Program-made: the position numbers and the translations under genes
The notes under the pieces: model-generated
What the model saw: the letters and a program-made list of their open reading frames with translations, nothing else
What the model was told of the DNA's origin: nothing
The model's database searches: none
From: Ardenticatenia bacterium
GTDB lineage: Bacteria; Chloroflexota; Anaerolineae; Aggregatilineales; Aggregatilineaceae
Length of the DNA: 7,337 bases
Assembly (NCBI GenBank): GCA_026984385.1
Contig: JALSSH010000566.1
Location: 1 to 7,337 of the forward strand
Direction of reading: 5' to 3'
Shown here: in pieces, positions 1 to 5,953 of the stretch
Position numbering within the stretch: position 1 is the first letter of the stretch
Layout of the letters: every line of letters starts with the position of its first letter

Positions 1-19
1 CAGCGCCCCACCACATCGC

Positions 20-1426
20 TCACATATGGATCGCGGCGCCGACCAATGCGTGCGCGGCTTCCATCAGCGCCTCGGAAAGCGTGGGATGCGCGTGGACATT
101 GCGCGCGATCTGCTCGGCGGAAAGCGCCCAGTGTTGCGCCAAGGTCAGCTCCGGCAACAGCTCGGTAACGTCCGGGCCGATCATGTGCGCGCCGAGCAGT
201 TGGCCGCTGGCACGGTCGCTCAGCAACTTGACAAAGCCCACGCTCTCGCCCAACCCCAATGCCTTGCCGTTAGCCTGGAAGGGGAACTTGGCGACTTGCA
301 CATCAAAGCCCGCTTCGCGCGCTTGTGCTTCTGTGTAGCCAAAGCTGGCGATTTGCGGTTGGCAATAGGTAGCGCGCGGCATCATGCGATAGTCCAATGT
401 CACCGTTTCTACACCCGCGATATTCTCCGCCGCGATGATGCCCATCGCGCTCCCAACGTGCGCCAACATCAACTTGGCCGTCACGTCGCCGATAGCCCAC
501 ACGTTCGGCACGCTGGTCGCCATGCGCTCGTCAATGGCAATCGCGCCCCGCTCGGTTAGCTCTAGCCCCGCGATGTTTTCCAACCCATAACCGTTGACAC
601 GCGGCCTAAAACCCGTTGCCATGAGTGCCTTTTCCGCTTGCAACGTTTGCGTTTGGCCGTCTTTTTCCACCACCACGCGCACGCCTGCGCCCGTGTCCTC
701 TACGCTGCGCATGGCCGTTCCGGTCAGGAAGATGATCCCCAGCTTTTTGTATTGGCGTTCCAACTCGGCGGAGATTTCGGGGTCTTCGTTGGGCAACAGA
801 CGCGGCAAATACTCCACCAACGTCACATCCACACCATAGTTGTGCATCACATAGGCAAATTCCACACCAATCGGCCCCGCGCCCACAATCACAATGCTAC
901 GCGGCAACGTTTCGGCCAAGATCGCTTCCTTATACGTGATCACGTTTTCCGAAAGCTGCACGCCGGGCAGCAAGCTCACCTCCGCACCGGTGGCAATGAT
1001 CAAATGCTGCGTGCGGAGCGTGACCGTCTGCCCGTCATTGTCCACCACTTGAACGGTATTCGGGTCTTGGATCGTGCCCCAGCCGTCAAACGTGGCAATT
1101 TTGTTCTTGCGCATCAGGAACTGCACGCCCTTGACCAAGCGTTGCGAGGTGCGGCGGCTGCGCTTATAGGCCACGCTGTAGTCCACCGAGACGCCCCGCC
1201 CGTCGTTGAAGCCGAATTCCTTCATGCGATGCTGGACGATATGCGCTAACTCGGCGTTGCGCAAAAGTGCTTTGGAAGGGATGCAACCCACGTTCAAACA
1301 CACGCCGCCCCACCATTTCTTTTCCACGATGGCGGTCTTCAGCCCCAACTGCGCACTGCGAATGGCGGCCACATAGCCCCCGGGCCCCGCGCCTAAGATC
1401 ACAACGTCGTAACGTTCCTCGGCCAT
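20..1426 (-). CDS. lpdA: Dihydrolipoyl dehydrogenase (E3), class I flavoprotein disulfide reductase
   Basis: This 468-residue FAD enzyme reoxidises the dihydrolipoyl groups of 2-oxoacid dehydrogenase or glycine-cleavage complexes and passes electrons to NAD+ in the cytoplasm. The sequence shows an FAD-binding GAGPGG at residues 12-17, the redox disulfide CLNVGC (Cys43 and Cys48), the NAD-binding VGAGPIG at 181-187, the second FAD contact AIGDV at 311-315, and the C-terminal active-site pair in HPTLSE (His447, Glu452). All catalytic parts are present and the length is normal for the family. I chose the ATG at 1426: an AAAGGG ribosome site lies about 9 nt upstream, whereas an in-frame TTG two codons earlier would leave only 3 nt of spacing. 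No E1 or E2 gene lies in the window, so its partner complex cannot be named. It follows the quinone cluster on the same strand after 147 bp and may have its own promoter, though I could not identify one. The general identity is secure; a mercuric or glutathione reductase is unlikely given the CLNVGCIPSK motif and C-terminus. Confidence 0.96.
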   Translation of the reverse strand: MAEERYDVVILGAGPGGYVAAIRSAQLGLKTAIVEKKWWGGVCLNVGCIPSKALLRNAELAHIVQHRMKEFGFNDGRGVSVDYSVAYKRSRRTSQRLVKGVQFLMRKNKIATFDGWGTIQDPNTVQVVDNDGQTVTLRTQHLIIATGAEVSLLPGVQLSENVITYKEAILAETLPRSIVIVGAGPIGVEFAYVMHNYGVDVTLVEYLPRLLPNEDPEISAELERQYKKLGIIFLTGTAMRSVEDTGAGVRVVVEKDGQTQTLQAEKALMATGFRPRVNGYGLENIAGLELTERGAIAIDERMATSVPNVWAIGDVTAKLMLAHVGSAMGIIAAENIAGVETVTLDYRMMPRATYCQPQIASFGYTEAQAREAGFDVQVAKFPFQANGKALGLGESVGFVKLLSDRASGQLLGAHMIGPDVTELLPELTLAQHWALSAEQIARNVHAHPTLSEALMEAAHALVGAAIHM

Positions 1427-1573
1427 GCTCAAAATCCCTTTCTATCCACATTCTCAGGCAAAGTTCGGCTGTTACGCTCAAGAGTAACGCAAAGAGGAAC
1501 AGGGGAAAACTGCGATGGCGAAGCAAAAGCGGATGGGGCAGTGGCGCGCGCGAGGTCGCCCCCTCACACACCA
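1427..1573 (-). other. Intergenic region upstream of lpdA
   Basis: This 147-bp gap lies between the flavoprotein stop and the lpdA start. Close to lpdA it holds the AAAGGG ribosome site. A short 5-bp inverted repeat (GTTAC/GTAAC, 1470-1487) and a weak ACTGC/GCAGT pairing followed by TTTT on the minus strand are visible. Neither is strong enough to call a terminator or operator. No convincing -35/-10 pair was found. Confidence 0.4.
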
Positions 1574-2065
1574 TCACTCGGGTAAGCAAAATTCGCGCTT
1601 GTGGCCGAAGCCGCGAGCGTTATCCAGCCAGCGCAACCATGCCACGCGCAGCTCATAAAGCGTCGCGCGACGCACCAGCACGGCAAACGTTACCGCTGTG
1701 ACAAAAGGGAACTTGGCCCGATACAGCGCTAACACTTGCGCCCGTTCTTCAGCCTCGCGCAAAGGGGTGACCTGTCCTTCCATCTGCACGCCGCGAATTT
1801 CTCGCCATCCCCACACCGGCGCATACACCGCCGCCGCAACCTTCGGGCACGCGGCCAAGTTCGTGCTGTGACGACTGCTCGGATCGCTGAGCCAATACAC
1901 GCGCAATCCCCCTCCGTCGGCGAAAACATGCGCGAAAAAAAGCGGCGCAACCTGTGGCGCGTTTTCAACTCCGACCGTGCCCAGCGCCAACGTGGACTGC
2001 TCCGCCAAAAAAGCGTCCACCTGCGCGCGTAACGCCTCCGGCAGTGGGGAATACTCGGTGCTCAT
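1574..2065 (-). CDS. Pyridoxamine 5'-phosphate oxidase-like FMN-binding split-barrel protein
   Basis: The product is 163 residues, the size of single-domain split-barrel flavoproteins related to pyridoxamine-phosphate oxidase. The opening strands (LALGTVGVENAPQVAPLFF, residues 26-44), the segment LRVYWLSDPSSRHSTNL (54-70) with the polar residues that commonly contact flavin phosphate, the strand REIRGVQMEGQV (88-99) and the C-terminal RGFGHK (151-156) fit the family. Members bind FMN, F420 or haem, and the substrate cannot be read from sequence. I chose the ATG at 2063-2065 because it overlaps the ubiX stop as ATGA, the usual sign of translational coupling. An open frame continues about 40 codons further upstream, but that part lies inside ubiX and reads as low-quality Arg/Gly-rich sequence. 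The position after ubiX suggests a flavin-linked role near prenyl-FMN or quinone metabolism, but that is inference. It is not clearly the true PdxH, whose usual length exceeds 200 residues. Confidence 0.85.
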   Translation of the reverse strand: MSTEYSPLPEALRAQVDAFLAEQSTLALGTVGVENAPQVAPLFFAHVFADGGGLRVYWLSDPSSRHSTNLAACPKVAAAVYAPVWGWREIRGVQMEGQVTPLREAEERAQVLALYRAKFPFVTAVTFAVLVRRATLYELRVAWLRWLDNARGFGHKREFCLPE

Positions 2066-2658
2066 CGCGGGGTGGCGCGCCCGTCCCAGGGGGTATACAG
2101 GTCGTTTTCCAGCCCGATGCGCGCCAAGATGCGCCCGACTGTTGCCGCGACCATTTCGTCCAGCGACTGCGGACGTGTATACCATGCGGGCACTGGCGGA
2201 AAGATCACCGCGCCGATCTCGGCGGCTCGGGTCATCAAGCGCAAGTGCCCCAAGTGCAACGGTGTTTCGCGCACCACCAAGACCAAAGGCCGCCCCTCTT
2301 TGAGTTGTACGTCAGCGGCGCGCGCGATCAAGTTGTCGGCGTAGCTGTGCGCGATGGCCGAAAGCGTCTTGATGCTGCAAGGGACGATCACCATCCCCAG
2401 CGCCGGAAATGATCCGCTTGCCACCGCAGCGGCCAAGTTGCGCGGCGCGTGCACCACATCCGCCAGCTCCTCCACGTCGTGGAGGCGCAAGTCCGTTTCC
2501 AGCGCTAACGTGAGACGCGCCGCCTCACTCAAGATCAGATGTGTTTCCACCGACTGCCGTGTGTGACCTTCACGCAGCGCTTGCAACAAGCGCACGCCGT
2601 AAAGCACGCCGCTGGCCCCTGTGATGCCGACAATCAGCCGTTGCGGAAAGGAAGGCAT
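2062..2658 (-). CDS. ubiX: UbiX-type flavin prenyltransferase
   Basis: UbiX joins a dimethylallyl group to reduced FMN to make prenylated FMN, the cofactor of UbiD-family decarboxylases used in ubiquinone and in futalosine-type menaquinone synthesis (where homologues are called MqnM or UbiX-like). The 198-residue protein shows the FMN-binding GITGASG at 11-17, the hallmark VPCSIKTLSAIAHSYADNL at 92-110, the RPLVLVVRETPL strand at 123-134 and FPPVPAWYTRP at 153-163. All are typical, and the length matches the family. The start lies 9 nt after the ubiE stop and the stop overlaps the next ATG, so it sits in the middle of a tight operon. No clear Shine-Dalgarno sequence precedes it, which fits translation coupled to ubiE. 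No UbiD partner lies in the window. A role in a phenolic-acid decarboxylase system is possible but less likely beside ubiE. Confidence 0.95.
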   Translation of the reverse strand: MPSFPQRLIVGITGASGVLYGVRLLQALREGHTRQSVETHLILSEAARLTLALETDLRLHDVEELADVVHAPRNLAAAVASGSFPALGMVIVPCSIKTLSAIAHSYADNLIARAADVQLKEGRPLVLVVRETPLHLGHLRLMTRAAEIGAVIFPPVPAWYTRPQSLDEMVAATVGRILARIGLENDLYTPWDGRATPR

Positions 2659-2667
2659 AGCAGCAGA

Positions 2668-3405
2668 TCAGCTTTCAGCGGGCGGCTTTTGTCCCCAATG
2701 CACCGCCATTGTGCCGAACATGAAGCGCTGAAAACCGACGTTGGTCAGCCCTGCTTGTTCCATCAACGCGGCCAACTCCTCGGCGGTCTTGAAGCTCAGC
2801 GTGCTCTCCGGCAAATAACGGTAAGCATCCGCCTCACCGGTCACCAGGCGTCCTAAGACGGGGATCACGAACTTGAGGTGCGCCTGGATAAACGGACGCA
2901 GCAAGTTTCGTGGGGGGGGGGTGGTGTCCAACGTCACCAACCAGCCGCCGCGCTTGAGCACGCGCACTTGCTCGGCCAGAGCGCGGGGAATATCTGTGAC
3001 GTTGCGGAAAAGGTAGCCACTTGTCACCGCGTCAAAGCGGCCTGTGGCGTAAGGTAGGTTCAGTGCGTCGGCGGCTTGCCAAGCAATGGGGCGCTTGCCG
3101 TTGTGCCCGGGGTGCGCCTCGCGGAATTGCCCCACGCGCATCATCGGCAACGCAAAGTCAGCCGCCACCACGTGCAAATTAGGGACAAGTCGCCGCGCCT
3201 CAAACGCAATATCGCCCGTGCCCGTTGCCATATCCAGCAGCCATGCCCCCGGGCGCAAACGCGCTTGGCGCACCACAAAACGCCGCCAGCGCCTATCTTG
3301 CCCGAAGGTCATCAAGCGGTTCATCAGGTCATAACGCCGCGCAATGCGTCCGAACATAGCTTGCACATACGCGGCGTGATCAAGCGGAGAATGTGGAGTT
3401 GTCAT
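2668..3405 (-). CDS. ubiE: Demethylmenaquinone/ubiquinone C-methyltransferase (UbiE/MenG family)
   Basis: The enzyme methylates the quinone ring carbon with S-adenosylmethionine, the last or near-last step of menaquinone synthesis. The 245-residue product has the UbiE N-terminal signature YDLMNRLMTFGQDRRWRR at 25-42, the SAM-binding LLDMATGTGD at 56-65, the acidic strand end AADF at 81-84, the post-motif AADALNLPY at 111-119, and YLFRNVTD at 131-138, which is diagnostic of UbiE rather than of general methyltransferases. The C-terminal FMFGTMAVHWGQKP also fits. Pro163-165 are encoded by an uninterrupted run of ten C on the coding strand. The ATG at 3405 gives the expected N-terminus, although no strong ribosome site precedes it. 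The downstream ubiX starts 9 nt after its stop. Chloroflexota generally use menaquinone, so the substrate is probably demethylmenaquinone; this depends on the taxonomic guess. Confidence 0.94.
   Translation of the reverse strand: MTTPHSPLDHAAYVQAMFGRIARRYDLMNRLMTFGQDRRWRRFVVRQARLRPGAWLLDMATGTGDIAFEARRLVPNLHVVAADFALPMMRVGQFREAHPGHNGKRPIAWQAADALNLPYATGRFDAVTSGYLFRNVTDIPRALAEQVRVLKRGGWLVTLDTTPPPRNLLRPFIQAHLKFVIPVLGRLVTGEADAYRYLPESTLSFKTAEELAALMEQAGLTNVGFQRFMFGTMAVHWGQKPPAES
2912..2921 (-). repeat. Ten-base C homopolymer inside ubiE
   Basis: The plus strand reads ten consecutive G, so the ubiE coding strand has ten C. The codons are ACC CCC CCC CCA, giving Thr-Pro-Pro-Pro at residues 162-165. 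The frame is open as read. A gain or loss of one base would shift translation just after the SAM-binding core and destroy the C-terminal third. Confidence 0.95.
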
Positions 3406-3432
3406 AAGATGCGTGTTGTGTCGTTATCCCCT

Positions 3433-3457
3433 GGCGAGCAGCCCCACGCTGCTCGCC
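3433..3457 (-). other. Strong intergenic hairpin between the G1PDH-like gene and ubiE
   Basis: Arms 3433-3442 (GGCGAGCAGC) and 3448-3457 (GCTGCTCGCC) are perfectly complementary over 10 bp with a 5-nt loop. On the minus strand the hairpin begins 13 nt after the upstream stop codon and ends 27 nt before the ubiE ATG. No U-rich tract follows it, so a classical intrinsic terminator is not supported. It may act as a partial terminator, an RNA processing site or a 3'-end stabiliser that sets different levels for the two parts of the operon. Confidence 0.6.
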
Positions 3458-3470
3458 GCGATTGCGTTTC

Positions 3471-4673
3471 CTATGCGTTGACGGGCGGCTCTGTTGAGGG
3501 CGGTTGCGTCTTGGCAGCGGAAGGCTCATCAGTTGCCGAGTGCGTTTGCGTTTCCGCGTCCAAGTCGCTCGGCTCGGCATATGCCGCTTCCTCCGTCACA
3601 GCGGCTACCGTCTCAACCGGTTGGCTATCTCCTGGCCTGGCCCACGTCTGGGGTTGAAGTTGCAACCCCGCTGCTTCCAACGCTGCTTGAGTTCTCTCAT
3701 CCTCAGCGTCCAGATCGTTGAGCACGCTATACGGGAACTCGTACTCAGCCAAGTATGCTTGCAGATGCTCCAGGATCAGCGCGAAGTCGGTTGGACGCAC
3801 ACGATCCAACGGCACGCCCGCTTGTTGTAGCGCGTCGCGCATCGGCGTTATGTCCTGCCCATGCAGTGCCGCTACAAAGAGCAAGCATTGCCCCACTGCG
3901 GCAGCGTGCGGCACGCCGAAATGCGTCAGCTCCGCCAGAATATGCGCCAAGTAATGCTCGCCGCCTTGTTGTGCGCGAGTATGGCCGAGTTGGTTGTTGA
4001 GCTGCGCGGCCAGGGCCAGCAGATTGAGCAGCGTGTGTAGCGCTTCGCGGTTGCCTTGCCCAATGGCGCCCGCCGACTTGAGCGCCTGCTTGGCGAGCGC
4101 CGTTGCCACGCTGGCCGCCCAGGCTGTGAAGCGTTGTTCACGCGGATTTTTGCCTTTTTGTGCGGCGTAGCGCCAATCGAGCAATCCGGTGATCGCGGAA
4201 AGAATGTCGGCTATACCCGCTCCCCGCAAGTCCTCCGGTGCGGCCAAGAGTACGCCCCAATCTACGACGATCTCGCTGGCCGGGCCGGTTTCTTCTAGCG
4301 TGAGCCGCGTGTGCCCCAGTTCATTTTGTACTTCCCCAACAGCGAAGGGTTGGAACATACGCAGGCTGGAAAGCGCGGTGGGCACGATGACCAAAGGCAC
4401 GTCGTTTCGCGCAGCCACAAGTTTAGCCGCTTCAATGGGTGCGCCGTCGCCGACTGCGTAGACGACCTGCACACGACTGGGGAGATTTTCCGCCAAATAT
4501 TCGAAAAGTTGCCAATCGTAACGTTCCGGCTCGGCCTGAATGAGCACGGGTAGAGACAACTGCGCGCTGAGCACCGTCCAGGCGGCTTCGGTGGTCAGCA
4601 GAGCGACCGGACGATTCTCTTCCAGGGAGCTGAGTTCCCGAAAGGTGATGCGAGGCAAAGGCCACACTGCCAT
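3471..4673 (-). CDS. Iron-containing alcohol dehydrogenase / glycerol-1-phosphate dehydrogenase-like protein
   Basis: This 400-residue protein has the fold signature of the family that includes glycerol-1-phosphate dehydrogenase (EgsA/AraM), GldA and dehydroquinate synthase. It carries a nucleotide-binding segment VYAVGDGAPIEAAKLVA (71-87), PTALSS (98-103) and a metal-binding set Asp156 (GIADILS), His240 (GGEHYLAHIL) and His256 (VPHAAAVG). The 84/16-residue spacing of these ligands matches the Asp/His/His set of the family. Oddities are Asp76 and Glu81 where the usual GGGxxxD motif has Gly and Asp, and SLRMF where a Asp-containing stretch is common. The last 55 or so residues (about 346-400) are rich in Ala, Pro, Glu, Thr and Ser and look disordered. 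I chose the ATG at 4673 because GGAG lies 8 nt upstream; an earlier in-frame ATG at 4694 would place that site inside the gene. Reduction of dihydroxyacetone phosphate is plausible but unproven. It precedes ubiE by 65 bp and may be co-transcribed. Confidence 0.8.
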   Translation of the reverse strand: MAVWPLPRITFRELSSLEENRPVALLTTEAAWTVLSAQLSLPVLIQAEPERYDWQLFEYLAENLPSRVQVVYAVGDGAPIEAAKLVAARNDVPLVIVPTALSSLRMFQPFAVGEVQNELGHTRLTLEETGPASEIVVDWGVLLAAPEDLRGAGIADILSAITGLLDWRYAAQKGKNPREQRFTAWAASVATALAKQALKSAGAIGQGNREALHTLLNLLALAAQLNNQLGHTRAQQGGEHYLAHILAELTHFGVPHAAAVGQCLLFVAALHGQDITPMRDALQQAGVPLDRVRPTDFALILEHLQAYLAEYEFPYSVLNDLDAEDERTQAALEAAGLQLQPQTWARPGDSQPVETVAAVTEEAAYAEPSDLDAETQTHSATDEPSAAKTQPPSTEPPVNA

Positions 4674-4879
4674 AATGGTATCTCCATACTTCAAAAAACG
4701 AGCGTGTGCAGAAAGGTTTTGGTTTGTGAAGTTAAGTGTAGTGCGGTTTCGTTTTTAAGTCCAGCGCACTCTCTCAAAGCAAATTGCGATGGCATCTTCA
4801 TTTCTAGGGATGGTTGATAGTAGTCGGTCTGTAGCGAGTTGAGTTTTCTATAGGCGATAGGTGGACACGGGCGCCGATA
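4674..4879 (-). other. Leader region upstream of the G1PDH-like gene
   Basis: These 206 bp separate the tRNA terminator from the dehydrogenase start and must hold its promoter if it is not served by read-through. The GGAG ribosome site lies at 4682-4685 (read on the minus strand). Several AT-rich hexamers (TATAGA, TACTAT) occur, but none has a good -35 partner at 16-18 bp, so no promoter is called. The stretch is lower in GC than the surrounding genes. Confidence 0.4.
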
Positions 4880-4913
4880 AAGCAAAAGCCCTGCGCACGC
4901 AGGGCTTTTGCTT
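4880..4913 (-). terminator. Intrinsic terminator of the tRNA-Lys transcript
   Basis: Arms 4880-4895 and 4898-4913 are perfectly complementary over 16 bp (core GCAAAAGCCCTGCG), with a two-base centre that would open to a small loop in RNA. Read on the minus strand it begins 5 nt after the tRNA 3' end and its 3' arm ends in CTTTTGCTTTAT, giving a U-rich tail. The A-rich and U-rich ends could also make it work on the plus strand, but no plus-strand gene lies before it. Confidence 0.88.
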
Positions 4914-4917
4914 GAAG

Positions 4918-4991
4918 TGACCCCGAGAGGACTCGAACCTCCAACCAATTGATTAAGAGTCAACTGCTCTGCCAAATTGAGCTACGGGGCC
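4918..4991 (-). tRNA. tRNA-Lys (anticodon CTT)
   Basis: The minus strand folds as a complete cloverleaf of 74 nt. The acceptor stem pairs GGCCCCG with CGGGGTC (one G-U) and has discriminator A. The D arm is GCTC/GAGC. The anticodon stem GTTGA/TCAAT holds the loop CTCTTAA with anticodon CTT, read as lysine AAG codons. The T arm GGAGG/CCTCT holds the TTCGAGT loop. The CCA end is not encoded: the next bases are CTT, so it must be added by nucleotidyltransferase. A promoter lies just upstream and a terminator just downstream, so this is a single-tRNA transcription unit. Confidence 0.96.
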
Positions 4992-5011
4992 ATGCTTTCA
5001 AGACCATGTCA

Positions 5012-5040
5012 TATATACCATAATTTGTCGGCATGGTCAA
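5012..5040 (-). promoter_or_regulatory. Housekeeping-type promoter of tRNA-Lys
   Basis: On the minus strand TTGACC (5040-5035) is followed by exactly 17 bp and then TATATA (5017-5012), a near-consensus sigma-70-type promoter. Initiation about 7 nt downstream (around 5005) would leave a 5' leader of roughly 14 nt for RNase P to remove. A 7-bp inverted repeat, GACCATG (5002-5008) and CATGGTC (5032-5038), brackets the -10 element. Confidence 0.82.
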
Positions 5041-5123
5041 CGGCAGGATGCACTCACCATAGTGTGTGTAGTGTATTGTGTAGCTCGGAGGTGTTTTTGT
5101 CTCTAGTCTGCCGTGAGGATGCC

Positions 5124-5132
5124 TGGTATACT
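5124..5132 (+). promoter_or_regulatory. Candidate extended -10 promoter for the sigma factor gene
   Basis: TGGTATACT at 5124-5132 matches the extended -10 form (TGn followed by TATACT). No good -35 lies 16-18 bp upstream, which extended -10 promoters can tolerate. A start near 5139 would give a leader of about 120 nt before the sigma gene. This is a motif match only. The 5041-5258 region also holds a TG-rich stretch (5060-5083) and a small TATGCTGCATA palindrome (5162-5172). Confidence 0.45.
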
Positions 5133-5258
5133 CCCAAAATGAGCACGTGTGGTCTCCTGGATATGCTGCATACGCCAACCCGTGCTTTTCCGCGTCATTT
5201 TCAACAGGGCGACCCGTGACATCCCCGTAACCTTTGCTCATGTGAGGTGTTAGTACGC

Positions 5259-5894
5259 ATGACCGAGCCGAACACTCCGCTCGAACGAAACTACGCGGAC
5301 GCTGACGACGCGCAATTGGTGGCGTGGGCGAAGGTGGATTCGGCGGCGTTCGGCGAATTGTATCGGCGCTACGTGCGCAAGATTTACAATTACGTTTACT
5401 ATCGCACAGGCAACCATCACGACGCCGAAGACCTGACCTCGCGGGTGTTTTTTCGGGCACTTGCTCATGTGCAAAACTACACGGAGCGGGGTGTGCCTTT
5501 TTCGGCGTGGTTGTACCGTATCGCGCACAACCTGGTCGCCAACTGGCATCGTGACCGAGGGCGGCAGAAGATCATCCCGTTGGATGAGCAGATCACCAGC
5601 AGCATGAAGTCCGAAGCCCCAGAGGCCTTGGCTGAAAGCCACGAAGAACAAGAACGCTTGCTGCAATCCATCCGCGAGCTGCCAGCCGAACGTCAGCAGC
5701 TTTTGATCCTAAAATTTGTGGAGCGGCTACCCAATGCGGAGATCGGTCGGATTATGAACCGCACCGAAGGGGCGATCAAGTCTTTGTATCATCGAACATT
5801 GCTCACCTTGCGAGAAAGCCTAGCCGCACAAGAAGACAAGCCACTTTCACGTCCTCGGCGTATTTCCACCAGGGGGCGAAAAACGAATTCATAA
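5259..5894 (+). CDS. ECF-type RNA polymerase sigma factor
   Basis: The 211-residue product has the two-domain build of an extracytoplasmic-function sigma factor, which directs RNA polymerase to a small regulon on a signal. Region 2 spans about 17-98 and includes FGELYRRYVRKIYNYVYYRT (31-50), the core-binding DAEDLTSRVFFRAL (55-68) and the -10-reading PFSAWLYRIAHNLVANWHR (80-98). Region 4 spans about 134-188 with LPAERQQLLILKF (141-153) and a helix-turn-helix NAEIGRIMNRTEGAIKSLYHR (159-179). A basic Arg/Lys/Ser tail of about 20 residues follows region 4. I chose the ATG at 5259, with GAGGTG about 9 nt upstream; the in-frame GTG at 5247 overlaps that ribosome site. It is followed by a membrane protein gene, the usual arrangement of sigma and anti-sigma. 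The signal and target promoters cannot be read from this sequence. Confidence 0.93.
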   Translation: MTEPNTPLERNYADADDAQLVAWAKVDSAAFGELYRRYVRKIYNYVYYRTGNHHDAEDLTSRVFFRALAHVQNYTERGVPFSAWLYRIAHNLVANWHRDRGRQKIIPLDEQITSSMKSEAPEALAESHEEQERLLQSIRELPAERQQLLILKFVERLPNAEIGRIMNRTEGAIKSLYHRTLLTLRESLAAQEDKPLSRPRRISTRGRKTNS

Positions 5895-5898
5895 TCAT

Positions 5899-5918
5899 GC
5901 GCACCGGCGCCGGTGCGC
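5899..5918. repeat. Perfect 20-bp GC-rich palindrome between the sigma gene and its neighbour
   Basis: GCGCACCGGC at 5899-5908 is followed directly by its exact reverse complement GCCGGTGCGC at 5909-5918. It begins 4 nt after the sigma stop codon and ends 35 nt before the likely ATG of the membrane protein. As RNA it would form an 8-bp stem with a 4-nt loop. No U-tract follows, so it is not a standard terminator. It could be a protein-binding site or an RNA hairpin limiting expression of the second gene. Confidence 0.85.
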
Positions 5919-5953
5919 GACAAGTTAGAGAATGGAACGAGGGCACAACGCAC

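Noticed and set aside
638..1249. Plus-strand open frame of 203 codons antisense to lpdA
   Set aside because: It lies wholly inside lpdA, whose motifs are intact, and its His/Arg-rich product has no recognisable domain. It is a by-product of GC-rich codon use.
1480..1560. Possible terminator after the PPOX-like gene
   Set aside because: Only a weak 5-bp ACTGC/GCAGT stem with a large loop precedes the TTTT; this is below what I would call an intrinsic terminator.
2066..2185. N-terminal extension of the PPOX-like protein by 40 residues
   Set aside because: The extension lies inside ubiX and reads as Arg/Gly-rich out-of-frame sequence; the ATGA overlap start gives the family-like N-terminus.
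3076..3657. Plus-strand open frame of 193 codons across ubiE and the dehydrogenase tail
   Set aside because: It crosses two well-supported minus-strand genes and an intergenic hairpin, and its composition is unlike a folded protein.
4960..5460. Minus-strand open frame of 166 codons across the tRNA and the sigma gene start
   Set aside because: It overlaps the tRNA and its promoter and runs antisense to sigma region 2; the sequence is Arg/Pro/Ser-rich with no family resemblance.
5897..5953. Earlier ATG for the membrane protein, 2 nt after the sigma stop
   Set aside because: It has no ribosome site nearby and would encode the palindrome; the ATG at 5954 has a GAGGG at suitable spacing. Coupled re-initiation at 5897 cannot be fully excluded.
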